From positions 1-64,000 of the forward strand of contig CAUAAZ010000010.1 in NCBI GenBank assembly GCA_958427145.1: a DNA stretch of 64,000 nt, written 5' to 3'. Origin of the DNA: an uncultured Collinsella sp. (GTDB taxonomy: Bacteria > Actinomycetota > Coriobacteriia > Coriobacteriales > Coriobacteriaceae). Positions 50,033 to 58,002 of the stretch are shown one piece after another. The first letter of the stretch is position 1, and every line of letters starts with the position of its first letter. Below the pieces are notes generated by a model. The model made no database searches. It had not been told where the DNA came from and saw only the letters and a program-made list of their open reading frames with translations. Position numbers and translations under genes: made by a program.

Positions 50033-51283
50033 ATGGCAAACGAGATCTGGACCATCAAGCGTTGTCTCGAGTGGACCAAGGAGTACCTGGCCGAGCGCGG
50101 CGAGGAGCACCCCCGTCTTTCTGCCGAGTGGCTGCTGTGCGCCGCCACGGGCCTGGCGCGCATTGACCTATATATGCGCATGGACGAGACGCTTAACGCG
50201 GCCCAGCTCGAGACCATGCATGCGGCCGTCGTTCGTCGCGCCAAAGGCGAGCCGCTACAGTACATCACCGGCAGCACGCAGTTTCGCATGATTGACGTCG
50301 CGTGCGCTCCCGGTGTGCTCATTCCGCGCCCCGAAACCGAGATGCTCGTCGAGGAAGTCCTCAATTATCTGGATGCCGAGGTGCTGAGCCCCGAGGCTGC
50401 TGCCCGTCAGCGTGTTGAGCTGCCTTGGAACGATGAGGTCGAGGAGGCACGCAAGGCCGAGGCCGCGCTGGCAGACGAACGGGCGACCGCCGAGCGCCGT
50501 GCCGCTAACCTGACGGCTGCCGATGAGGCGGCGCTAGGCGGCGACGTACTGGGCAGCCGTGCCTATGCCGAGGAACTGGCCGATCGCGAGGCCGAGGAAG
50601 CCGCCGCGCAGGCAGCAGAAGCCGAAGCCGCGGAAGCCGCCGAGTCCGAGCTCGACGAATACGGCATCGCCATCGAGGGTGCCGGCCAGGAGACGGCTTT
50701 AGCTCAGGATGCCGCTGCGCCTGCCCCAACCGAGCCCTGCACTGCCCGCGTTCTCGAGGTCGGCTGCGGCACGGGCTGCATTTCGCTCTCCCTTGCCTGG
50801 GAGCGCCGCGGCCACGTTACCTGCACCGCCACCGATATCGAGCCGCGCGCTATCGATCTGGCCACCAAAAACCGCGACGCCCTCGGCCTCACGGCAGATG
50901 AGGTTGCCTTTAGCCTCACCAACCTGGTGAGTTCCATTCCCCGCGAAGAGTGGGGCACCTTTGATGTGCTTGTCTCCAATCCGCCCTACATTCCGACCGA
51001 CGTCATGCGCTCACTGCCGCACGAGGTCAAGGACTTCGAGCCCGACCTGGCGCTTGAGGGCGGCGCCGACGGCCTCGATATCTTCCGCCGCCTGCTCAAT
51101 GCGGCGCCTTACATGCTGCGCGCCGGCGGCCTGTTTGCCTGCGAGCTCTACGAGGGTGCCCTTGACGCCGCCGCCGAGCTCTGCCGCCAGGCGGGTCTCT
51201 CGGACGTGCGCATCGTCCGCGACCTCACCGATCGCCCCCGCATCGTCCGAGCCATCGTCACCGAGCCCAAACAGCGCCAGTAA
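50033..51283 (+). CDS. prmC: Release-factor glutamine methyltransferase with a long central insertion
   Basis: 416 residues; ATG 50033 behind AGGGGAGG. The N-terminal helical domain (RLSAEWLLCAATGLARIDLY) ends with GEPLQYITGSTQF and VLIPRPETEMLVEE. The Rossmann domain has VLEVGCGTGCISLSLA, the substrate motif VSNPPYIPTDV and HEVKDFEPDLALEGGADGL. PrmC methylates the GGQ glutamine of RF1 and RF2. Between the two (residues ~112-236) lies an Ala/Glu-rich stretch of about 125 residues, likely helical, where other PrmC proteins have about 10-15; total length is usually ~280. prfA is the nearest gene upstream. Confidence 0.9.
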   Translation: MANEIWTIKRCLEWTKEYLAERGEEHPRLSAEWLLCAATGLARIDLYMRMDETLNAAQLETMHAAVVRRAKGEPLQYITGSTQFRMIDVACAPGVLIPRPETEMLVEEVLNYLDAEVLSPEAAARQRVELPWNDEVEEARKAEAALADERATAERRAANLTAADEAALGGDVLGSRAYAEELADREAEEAAAQAAEAEAAEAAESELDEYGIAIEGAGQETALAQDAAAPAPTEPCTARVLEVGCGTGCISLSLAWERRGHVTCTATDIEPRAIDLATKNRDALGLTADEVAFSLTNLVSSIPREEWGTFDVLVSNPPYIPTDVMRSLPHEVKDFEPDLALEGGADGLDIFRRLLNAAPYMLRAGGLFACELYEGALDAAAELCRQAGLSDVRIVRDLTDRPRIVRAIVTEPKQRQ

Positions 51284-51297
51284 TATTTATTAACTGG

Positions 51298-51326
51298 TTA
51301 GCAAAAATTATAAAGTAGTTTATAAT
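51298..51326 (+). promoter_or_regulatory. Promoter and operator of hicAB
   Basis: ATTATAAA (51307-51314) and TTTATAAT (51319-51326), a perfect dyad with four-base spacer, covers the -10 box TATAAT (51321-51326). TTAGCA (51298-51303), 17 bases upstream, is a fair -35 box. A dyad on the -10 box is what self-repression by HicB would need. Confidence 0.65.
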
Positions 51327-51351
51327 TAGGACGGCTGAAAGAGGTCGGCCC

Positions 51352-51537
51352 ATGCAACCTCCTACCTTTCGGGAAATCATTGCCCTACTCAAGCACGATG
51401 GATTCGTGAAGGTCGCGCAAGTCGGTAGTCATGCTAAGTATGTTTCTGGTGACCGTGTTGTCACCGTGAACGGCTCTGGTGGTGATCGACCAAAGAAGGG
51501 CACGTGGGCAAGTATTCGTCGCCAAGCTGGATGGTAG
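51352..51537 (+). CDS. hicA: HicA-family toxin (mRNA interferase)
   Basis: 61 residues. TFREIIALLKHDGFVKVAQVGSHAKYVS holds the family's double-stranded-RNA-binding-like fold with the catalytic His in GSH, followed by VVTVNGSGGDRPKKGTWASIRRQAGW, matching the H-P-x-K-x-x-x-x-G-T-x-x-x-I-x-x-Q pattern (here with RPKKGT). HicA cleaves mRNA and is neutralised by HicB, encoded 11 bases downstream. The strong dyad at the promoter supports autoregulation. Confidence 0.85.
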   Translation: MQPPTFREIIALLKHDGFVKVAQVGSHAKYVSGDRVVTVNGSGGDRPKKGTWASIRRQAGW

Positions 51538-51548
51538 TTGGAGGCAAA

Positions 51549-51995
51549 ATGAGGCAGCGATTTACCTATGACTGCGTTCTCATAAAAGAAGACGACGGTT
51601 ACTGCGCCAGCTTCCCGCAGCTTCCCGGCGCCTTTGCCGATGGCGATACGCGCGAAGAAGCGATTACCCATGCCACCGAGGCGCTGATGGCGTTTTTGGC
51701 CGACGACCTCAACAACGGTTTGACTCCGGCAGGGTACGAACGCTCGGCCGAGGTCGTGGCCCTTTCAGTCGAAATCGACCACGAGGACGCTCGGGAAGCG
51801 GCGTGCCGAACATTTAAAGATGCAGCGCTGGACCTCAAAGTCTCCGCTCCGCGGATTACCGCGCTGGTCAAAGCCGGAAAGCTCGATGTTGAACTTGTCG
51901 ACGGCCGTCGGATGATAACGATAGACAGCATCGAGCGCTACGCCGCCCAAAAACGCCACGCCGGCAGGCCAAAGAAGTTCGTCGCAGTCCAATAA
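51549..51995 (+). CDS. hicB: HicB-family antitoxin
   Basis: 148 residues; ATG 51549 with GGAGG just before. The partially degenerate RNase H-like HicB fold is clear: FTYDCVLIKEDDGYCASFPQLPGAFADGDTREEAITHATEALMAFL. The C-terminal part (APRITALVKAGKLDVELVDGRRMITIDSIERYAAQKR) looks like a helix-turn-helix or excisionase-type DNA-binding domain, suited to the dyad upstream of hicA. It binds HicA and likely represses the pair's promoter. Confidence 0.85.
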   Translation: MRQRFTYDCVLIKEDDGYCASFPQLPGAFADGDTREEAITHATEALMAFLADDLNNGLTPAGYERSAEVVALSVEIDHEDAREAACRTFKDAALDLKVSAPRITALVKAGKLDVELVDGRRMITIDSIERYAAQKRHAGRPKKFVAVQ

Positions 51996-52128
51996 CCCCT
52001 CACTTTCACCGACTACTAGAGCCGCTCACCAAACCAACATGCGCTCTGGGCAAATAGGTTGAACGTTTCGTGCGAGAATGCCCCACAGTAAACAAACTTG
52101 CACCAGAGCGTAAGGGGCTGGCATACAC

Positions 52129-52872
52129 ATGCAGACGGTCTACCGGGTATACGAGGGAGCGCGCGAGCCGCATCGGCTCGCCGTCGAGCGTACGGCCGAG
52201 GTGCTCGGCTGTGGCGGCCTGGCGTTGATCCCGACCGAGACGGTCTACGGTGTCGCCGTGGCAGTCAACGCCTTCTCGGACGCCGTGCCCCAAGATACAG
52301 GCGAATTCCCATCATGGCCGCGCGATCCGCAGGCTGCCGTCAATGGCGCCGCGGTCCCTGCGCTCGGTACCGGCTACCGCCGTATCTTCACTCTCAAGCA
52401 ACGTGAACTCACGCAAACCGTCGCTTGGCTGGTCGATGGCGTCGAAGCACTCGACCGCTATGGCGTGGATATCCCGGAAGAGGCCCGCGTGCTTGCCCGA
52501 CGATGCTGGCCGGGCGCCCTGACTATCGTGGTCAAGGCGGCCCCCTGCGTGCCGACCTTTATGCGCGCCGCCGACGACACGGTGGCACTTCGCGCTTCGG
52601 CTTCGCCCGTGGTGCAAGCGCTCATCCGCGCCTGCGGCAGCCCTCTTGCCTGCACCAGCGCCAACACGCATGGCGCGCCCGCGCCGGCAAGTTTTGTCAC
52701 GGTGGAGGAGCGCATCCTGGAGGGGGTCGATGTGGCCGTCGACGCCGGCGAGACCCCGTGTCGCGACGCCTCGACCATCGTGTCGTTCCAGCACGGCGGG
52801 CTCCAGATCCTGCGCCAAGGCGCACTTCCCGCATCAGAGATCGAACGGGTCCTGTCCGACCCGATGCAATAG
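52129..52872 (+). CDS. Sua5/YrdC/YciO-family protein, probable threonylcarbamoyl-AMP synthase
   Basis: 247 residues; ATG 52129. GGLALIPTETVYGVAVAVNA is the family's ATP/threonine-site opening, RRCWPGALTIVVKA the central motif, and TVALRASASPVVQALIRACGSPLACTSANTHGAP the third. The product, threonylcarbamoyl-AMP, is used for the t6A37 tRNA modification. About 30 extra residues (AFSDAVPQDTGEFPSWPRDP...) separate the first motif from RIFTLKQRE, which stands where the usual KxR...[IV]K-x-R appears. The gene ends 13 bases before glpK. Confidence 0.8.
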   Translation: MQTVYRVYEGAREPHRLAVERTAEVLGCGGLALIPTETVYGVAVAVNAFSDAVPQDTGEFPSWPRDPQAAVNGAAVPALGTGYRRIFTLKQRELTQTVAWLVDGVEALDRYGVDIPEEARVLARRCWPGALTIVVKAAPCVPTFMRAADDTVALRASASPVVQALIRACGSPLACTSANTHGAPAPASFVTVEERILEGVDVAVDAGETPCRDASTIVSFQHGGLQILRQGALPASEIERVLSDPMQ

Positions 52873-52885
52873 AAAGGTGTAAGCG

Positions 52886-54427
52886 ATGTCGTTGAATCTG
52901 GGCAGCCTGGGCATGGAAGATGCCTCGTTTAACTTTGGCGGTTCCTACATCATGGCGCTCGACTGCGGCACCACCTCGGTACTTGCGACCATCGTCGACG
53001 AGTACGGCTGCATCGTCGCGCAGGCACGTCGTAGCGTCAAAACCAGCTTCCCGCGTCCCGGTTGGATAGAGCAAGACCCCATGGAGGTGCTTGCCAGCCA
53101 GATCGGCGTGATGATGGAGGTCCAGTTTAAGAGCGGCATCCATTCTGACCGCATCGCCGCCATCGGTATCTCCAACCAGCGCGAGACCACGGTGGTGTGG
53201 GACCGCATAAGCGGCCAACCCATCTATAACGCCATCGTGTGGCAATGCCGTCGCACCGCACCTCTGATCGACGAGCTGGTCGAGCGGGGCGCAGAAGAGC
53301 TGGTGCGCTCCCGCACGGGACTCACGCTCGATCCGTATTTCTCGGCTTCCAAGGTGCAGTGGATCCTCGACAACGTCGACGGTGCGCGTGAGAGCGCGGC
53401 GGCGGGCGACCTCATGTTCGGCACCATCGATACCTGGCTCATCTACAACCTCACCGGCAGTCAGGTCTTTGCCACCGACTACACCAATGCCAGCCGCACG
53501 GCGCTCTTTAATATCCATACGCTCGATTGGGACGACGACCTGCTGGCGCTCTTTGACGTTCCACGTTCCATGATGCCCGAGGTTCGTTGGAGCTCGGGCG
53601 ACTACGGCCGCGTCGCGAGCGACATCATGACCAACATGCCGCCCATCATGGGCGTGGCGGGCGATCAGCAGGCGTCACTGTTCGGCCACTGCTGCTTCCA
53701 TCCCGGCCAGACCAAAAACACCTATGGCACGGGTTGCTTTATGCTCATGAACACCGGCGACGAGGTCGTCGAATCCAAGAACGGTCTGGTCTCCACGATC
53801 GGTATCGCCGCGGACGGCAAGATCAGCTATGCACTCGAGGGCTCCATCTTTGCTGCCGGTTCCACCATGAACTGGCTGCGCAACAACATCGGCATCATCT
53901 CGAGTGTGAGCGAGTCGGCACAACTCGCCGCTTCGATCAACGACAATGAGGGCTGCTACTTCGTTCCCGCCTTTGCGGGTCTGGGCGCTCCCTGGTGGGA
54001 CCCGCATGCCCGCGGTATCGTGTGCGGTCTGACCGGCGCCTCGAGCCGTGCGACCATCGTACGTGCCGCCTGCGAATCCATGGCATATCAGAGCTACGAC
54101 GTGCTGCGCGCCATGGAGCAGGACGTGGGGCTTTCGATTGAGCGCCTGTCTGTCGATGGCGGTGCCTCGCGCAACGAGTTCATCATGCAATTCCAGGCTG
54201 ACCTGCTGGATATCCCCGTGCTGCAATGCGAGACGGTGGAGACCACGGCAATCGGTGCCGCGTACTTGGCGGGTCTTGCCGTCGGCTATTGGGAAGATCT
54301 GGAAGAGCTGGAGCAAAATGCCCAGATCGTTAGGACCTTCCTTCCCCACATGTCCGCCGAGCGCCGCGAGCAAAACCTTGCGGGCTGGCGTGATGCAGTC
54401 AGGCGCTCGCTCAGCACCTCACAGTAG
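52886..54427 (+). CDS. glpK: Glycerol kinase
   Basis: 513 residues; ATG 52886 behind GAAAGGTG. FGGY-family fold: IMALDCGTTSVLATIVDE (phosphate loop), FPRPGWIEQDPMEV, GISNQRETTVVWDRISG, IVWQCRRT, GTIDTWLIYNLTG, TDYTNASRTALFNI, GVAGDQQASLFGHCCF, TYGTGCFMLMNTG and PAFAGLGAPWWDPHARG are all as in glycerol kinases. An extra ~20 residues precede the usual start. It makes glycerol 3-phosphate. No facilitator or dehydrogenase gene is beside it. Confidence 0.95.
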   Translation: MSLNLGSLGMEDASFNFGGSYIMALDCGTTSVLATIVDEYGCIVAQARRSVKTSFPRPGWIEQDPMEVLASQIGVMMEVQFKSGIHSDRIAAIGISNQRETTVVWDRISGQPIYNAIVWQCRRTAPLIDELVERGAEELVRSRTGLTLDPYFSASKVQWILDNVDGARESAAAGDLMFGTIDTWLIYNLTGSQVFATDYTNASRTALFNIHTLDWDDDLLALFDVPRSMMPEVRWSSGDYGRVASDIMTNMPPIMGVAGDQQASLFGHCCFHPGQTKNTYGTGCFMLMNTGDEVVESKNGLVSTIGIAADGKISYALEGSIFAAGSTMNWLRNNIGIISSVSESAQLAASINDNEGCYFVPAFAGLGAPWWDPHARGIVCGLTGASSRATIVRAACESMAYQSYDVLRAMEQDVGLSIERLSVDGGASRNEFIMQFQADLLDIPVLQCETVETTAIGAAYLAGLAVGYWEDLEELEQNAQIVRTFLPHMSAERREQNLAGWRDAVRRSLSTSQ

Positions 54428-54550
54428 GGCTGCGATGGGCTGCTCGATACAACAAACCGTTAAACTTATGCACGGCGCGCGGCAACAACATCGCCATGCG
54501 CCTTGTCAGCAAGGCCATCTTCCGGCCGCAACGAAAGGGGCAATCAACCC

Positions 54551-55198
54551 ATGACCGTCACCTACGATACGTCCCGTGTGACCCTTGTCGATCACCCGCT
54601 CGTCCAGCATAAGCTGTCGATTCTGCGCGACAAAAACACCGGCACCAACCAGTTCCGCCAGCTCGTGCGCGAACTCGCACTTTTTGACGGCTACGAGGCC
54701 ATGCGCGACCTGCCCATGGAAGACGTCGAAGTCGAGACCCCCATCACCACCGCAACGTTTAAGCAGCTCGCCGGCAAAAAGCTCGCCATCGTTCCCATTC
54801 TGCGTGCGGGCCTTGGCATGGTCGATGGCATCCTCGACTTGGTACCCTCCGCTCGCGTGGGCCACATCGGTATGGAGCGCGACGAGGTTACCCACGAGCC
54901 GCATGAGTATTACTGCAAGATGCCCAAGGATATCGACCAGCGCATCTGCCTGGTCGTCGACCCCATGCTCGCCACGGGCGGTTCGGCCGAGATGGCCATC
55001 AGCTACCTGCGCGAGCGCGGTGTCAAGGACATCCGCATGCTGTGCATCGTCGCGGCCCCCGAGGGCCTCAAGTCGCTGACTGAGAAGGATCCTGATGTGC
55101 ATATCTATACCTGCGCCATCGACGACCATCTCAACGAGGCTGCCTACATCGTTCCCGGCCTCGGCGACGCCGGCGACCGCATCTACGGCACGCTGTAA
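54551..55198 (+). CDS. upp: Uracil phosphoribosyltransferase
   Basis: 215 residues; ATG 54551 after CGAAAGGGG. VTLVDHPLVQHKLSILRDKN, AIVPILRAGLGMVDGIL, the PRPP loop VVDPMLATGGSAEMAI and the uracil-binding C-terminus YIVPGLGDAGDRIYGT are diagnostic. It salvages uracil to UMP. In many Gram-positive bacteria upp precedes the ATP synthase operon, as here; a terminator-like hairpin and a promoter separate the two. Confidence 0.95.
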   Translation: MTVTYDTSRVTLVDHPLVQHKLSILRDKNTGTNQFRQLVRELALFDGYEAMRDLPMEDVEVETPITTATFKQLAGKKLAIVPILRAGLGMVDGILDLVPSARVGHIGMERDEVTHEPHEYYCKMPKDIDQRICLVVDPMLATGGSAEMAISYLRERGVKDIRMLCIVAAPEGLKSLTEKDPDVHIYTCAIDDHLNEAAYIVPGLGDAGDRIYGTL

Positions 55199-55255
55199 TC
55201 TCTGAGCCATACCGGCTAACGCCGAAAATACGAAGAAATGGTGCGCGCGGGCGAG

Positions 55256-55296
55256 CAAAAGACGTCCATGCGCACTCCTGTTAACGGACGTTTTGC
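55256..55296. terminator. Terminator-like hairpin after upp
   Basis: CAAAAGACGTCC (55256-55267) and GGACGTTTTG (55286-55295) pair with one bulge around an 18-base loop; A and T runs on either side. Confidence 0.55.
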
Positions 55297-55390
55297 GCTG
55301 AGGGGTTCGAGAAAAACGTATTACCGTACCTGCGGCATAAAGAAGGTCTTAAGAAAACGAACAGGTGCGTATTAACCGATGCTTTTTCGG

Positions 55391-55418
55391 TTGTACTTTA
55401 GCGATTGGCTCGTACAAT
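55391..55418 (+). promoter_or_regulatory. Probable promoter of the ATP synthase operon
   Basis: TTGTAC (55391-55396) and TACAAT (55413-55418) with a 16-base gap, 63 bases before the first gene. Confidence 0.55.
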
Positions 55419-55480
55419 AGTCACCAATGTTTGGCGGGAACTGTCCTGTGAGGCGATAAAAAAGGAAAGTGAGGACGCCA

Positions 55481-55792
55481 GTGTTTCAGATAGCCGATCT
55501 GCTCGCTATCGTTGCAGGTGCCATCGCGGGCGCGATTGCCTTCCTTCCCTTTGTCTTTACGCTCAAGCCGGTTCTTGACGATAAGCAGAATGCGGACATG
55601 CTCAAGGGTATGGTGAGTCTCGCGGTCTCGGCAATCGCGTTGCTTGTCTTTACCTTGGTTGTGTTTGTGTTGTTCGGAGAGGCATTTCGCATGTTCCTCC
55701 TGGGCGAGGCGATCGGCTTCGTGGCCTTTATGGCCGCCTGCGCGGTTCGCGTCGCCAAGGCGCTGCGAGATCCTCATGAGGTCGAAAGGTAA
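55481..55792 (+). CDS. AtpI-like small membrane protein of the ATP synthase operon
   Basis: 103 residues from GTG 55481, with GAGGACGCCA just before; GTG 55469 is possible. Four likely membrane helices (LLAIVAGAIAGAIAFLPFVF, MVSLAVSAIALLVFTLVVFV, AIGFVAFMAACAV). Position before atpB and the size fit AtpI-type proteins, which help c-ring assembly, but sequence similarity is too weak to confirm. Its stop is four bases from atpB. Confidence 0.6.
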   Translation: MFQIADLLAIVAGAIAGAIAFLPFVFTLKPVLDDKQNADMLKGMVSLAVSAIALLVFTLVVFVLFGEAFRMFLLGEAIGFVAFMAACAVRVAKALRDPHEVER

Positions 55793-55795
55793 GTC

Positions 55796-56599
55796 GTGGA
55801 AATTTTTGAAAAGCTGCCTGATGAGATTAATCATCTGGTCAGCGAGTTCAGCTCCACCCCTGTCGTGGGCGATCTGAGCTGCGGCATCACGCAGTACTCG
55901 TTTTGGCTGATCGTCTCCACGATCGTGCTCCTGATCGTCCTAGCCGTGTTCAAGAAGAAGCAGACCCTGGTTCCCAAGGGCTTCTTCGTCAACGGTTTCG
56001 AGTACATCATCGAGTACGTCGAGAACGATATCGGCAAGGGTGTCGTGGGTGAGAACTGGAAGAAGCACTTCCCGTTCCTGTGCTCGCTTTTCCTGTTCAT
56101 CCTGATCAATAACATGATCGGCCTGATCCCGGGAATGAAGCCCGGCACCGGCGCAATCGGCTCCACCGCCGCACTCGCCATTTTCGCCTTCGTGTACTTC
56201 ATCTACTACGGATGCAAGGCTCACGGCGTGATCGGCTACATCAAGAGCCTCGCCCCGCAGGGCGTGAGCTTCCCGATGAACGTGCTCGTGTGGGTCGTCG
56301 AGCTTTTCTCGACCTTCCTGCGCCTCATCACGCTTGCCGTCCGTCTGTTCTGCAACATGTTCGCAGGACACGTGGTCATGGGCTCGTTCGCCATCATGGC
56401 GAGCATGTTCATGCAGCCGCTGCTTCAGCAGGTTTCCGCGGCCCACGCCGTCGGCGCCCTGCCTTCGCTGGCCTGGCTTGCCATCCTCATCCTGATCTAT
56501 GCGATCGAGCTTGTGGTCGGCGCCATCCAGGCTTACGTCTTCACGGTCCTTACCGCCGTGTATGTCTCCGAGGCAGAGGAGGTCGCGGAGGAGGAGTAG
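55796..56599 (+). CDS. atpB: ATP synthase subunit a
   Basis: 267 residues, GTG start. Five or six membrane helices. FLRLITLAVRLFCNMFAGHVVM carries the essential Arg that meets the c-ring carboxylate, and LAILILIYAIELVVGAIQAYVFTVLTAVYVS is the last family motif with the Glu/Gln pair of the proton half-channels. It forms the stator channel of Fo. The acidic tail is SEAEEVAEEE. Confidence 0.95.
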   Translation: MEIFEKLPDEINHLVSEFSSTPVVGDLSCGITQYSFWLIVSTIVLLIVLAVFKKKQTLVPKGFFVNGFEYIIEYVENDIGKGVVGENWKKHFPFLCSLFLFILINNMIGLIPGMKPGTGAIGSTAALAIFAFVYFIYYGCKAHGVIGYIKSLAPQGVSFPMNVLVWVVELFSTFLRLITLAVRLFCNMFAGHVVMGSFAIMASMFMQPLLQQVSAAHAVGALPSLAWLAILILIYAIELVVGAIQAYVFTVLTAVYVSEAEEVAEEE

Positions 56600-56711
56600 T
56601 CTTCCGTTCGTGCCTTAAAGGTAAGGCAATTCGTTAAACCGCCGGTGCCCGTACCCATGGAGCCCGGCAGTTATAAAAAGGTTATCCTGCGTGAAATAAG
56701 ACACGCACGAC

Positions 56712-56719
56712 AAAGGAGG
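56712..56719 (+). promoter_or_regulatory. Full-length Shine-Dalgarno site for atpE
   Basis: AAAGGAGG, complementary to eight bases of the 16S rRNA end, four bases before GTG 56724. A strong site suits the need for many c subunits per complex. Confidence 0.8.
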
Positions 56720-56723
56720 AATC

Positions 56724-56918
56724 GTGGGAGTTATCGGTTACGGTCTCGGTGTTATCGGCGCTGGTCTTGCTATCGGCCTGTCTGCTCTGGGTGCTACGGG
56801 TGCTATGGCCCGTCAGCCTGAGGTCCAGGGCCGCGTGTTCACCGTCTTCATCATGGGCTCCGCTTTCGGCGAGGCTCTGGCTCTGATCGGCTTCGTTGTC
56901 GCGCTGATCGTTAAATAG
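56724..56918 (+). CDS. atpE: ATP synthase subunit c
   Basis: 64 residues, GTG start. Two membrane helices joined by the polar loop ARQPEVQGR. GSAFGEALALIGFVVALI carries the ion-binding Glu. Na+-type residues (Gln in helix 1, Ser/Thr after the Glu) are absent, so proton coupling is expected. The gap to atpB (124 bases) holds a GC-rich hairpin and the strong ribosome-binding site. Confidence 0.95.
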   Translation: MGVIGYGLGVIGAGLAIGLSALGATGAMARQPEVQGRVFTVFIMGSAFGEALALIGFVVALIVK

Positions 56919-56933
56919 CACGGAGCGTCAAGT

Positions 56934-57536
56934 ATGAATCTTTCATCCCAGAAGAGCGCGATCGCACTCTCCGCGTCCGCGGCCGCGCTGCTCATGCCGG
57001 TTTCCGCGTTCGCCGAGGACGGCGCCGCCGGTGCGGACATCCTCATCCCTAAGATGGCGGAGTTCATCCCGGCGCTTATCGCCTTCCTGATTATCTGGAT
57101 CGTGCTGGCCAAGGTCGCCCTGCCGGGCATCATGAAAACCATGGAGGAGCGCGGCAAGAAGATCGAGGAGAGCCTCGACGAGGCCGAGAAGACCAAGCAG
57201 GAGGCTATCGCCAAGCGCGCTGAGTCCGACTCGATCGTCACCGACGCCCGTCGTCAGGCTGCCGACATCGTTCTCGAGGCCCGTAAGGACGCCGAGTCCG
57301 AGCGTGCCCGTATCATCGAGGCTGCTCACAAGGAGGCCGAGGAGATCATCGCCAAGGCCCATACGACCGTCGAGGACGAGCGCAAGTCCATCTACGCCGG
57401 TGCCGCGAGCTCCATCGCCGACCTGTCCGTTGCCGTCGCCACCAAGATCGTGGGCGAGGCACTCGAGGACGATGCCGAGCAGAAGAAGCTCATCGAGCGC
57501 TACATCCAGGAAGCAGGTAGCCTGAATGCCGACTAG
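56934..57536 (+). CDS. atpF: ATP synthase subunit b
   Basis: 200 residues. An N-terminal stretch resembling a signal peptide (SAIALSASAAALLMPVSAFAED) precedes the usual membrane helix (EFIPALIAFLIIWIVLAKVAL) and the long charged coiled coil to about residue 165. The signal-like part makes it longer than E. coli b (156). It is the peripheral stalk. It overlaps atpH by 11 bases. Confidence 0.95.
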   Translation: MNLSSQKSAIALSASAAALLMPVSAFAEDGAAGADILIPKMAEFIPALIAFLIIWIVLAKVALPGIMKTMEERGKKIEESLDEAEKTKQEAIAKRAESDSIVTDARRQAADIVLEARKDAESERARIIEAAHKEAEEIIAKAHTTVEDERKSIYAGAASSIADLSVAVATKIVGEALEDDAEQKKLIERYIQEAGSLNAD

Positions 57537-58002
57537 CCGCTATCAGGACAAGGTGCTCGAGACCTACGCGCGTTCCCTTTTGGAAGCCGCCAAGGCCGAG
57601 AACCATGTGTTCGAGGACCTCGAGATGGTCGAGCGCTTGGCTTCTGCCAGCCCCGAGATCATCGCCGTGCTCGACACCATGTCCAAGCGCGACCAGCTCG
57701 ACCTTCTTCCCAAGGTGGCAGCTGCCTTTAAGTATGTTGCCGAGGAAGACGAGGATGTAGTGGGCGTGACCGTCACCACGGCGATCCCGCTCGACGACGA
57801 GCTGCGTCAAACCATCACTAAGAAATGCGAGCAGGACTTCGGCCGCAAGGTATTCCTTATCGAGCAGGTCGACCCGTCTATCGTGGGCGGCCTGGTGCTC
57901 GAGGCCCGCGGCGAGCGTCGTGACATTTCCGTCAAGACGCAGCTGCGCATCGCGCAGGAGACCCTCGCAAACTCTGCTAATTCGTACGGAGGTGAAGCCT
58001 AA
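57526..58002 (+). CDS. atpH: ATP synthase subunit delta
   Basis: 158 residues. YARSLLEAAKAENHVFEDLEMVE is the helical N-terminal domain that binds subunit alpha; the C-terminal motif is IEQVDPSIVGGLVLEARGERRDISVKTQL. It joins F1 to the b stalk. ATG 57526 lies inside atpF, and the last base is shared with the atpA start, so all are translationally coupled. Confidence 0.95.
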   Translation: MPTSRYQDKVLETYARSLLEAAKAENHVFEDLEMVERLASASPEIIAVLDTMSKRDQLDLLPKVAAAFKYVAEEDEDVVGVTVTTAIPLDDELRQTITKKCEQDFGRKVFLIEQVDPSIVGGLVLEARGERRDISVKTQLRIAQETLANSANSYGGEA

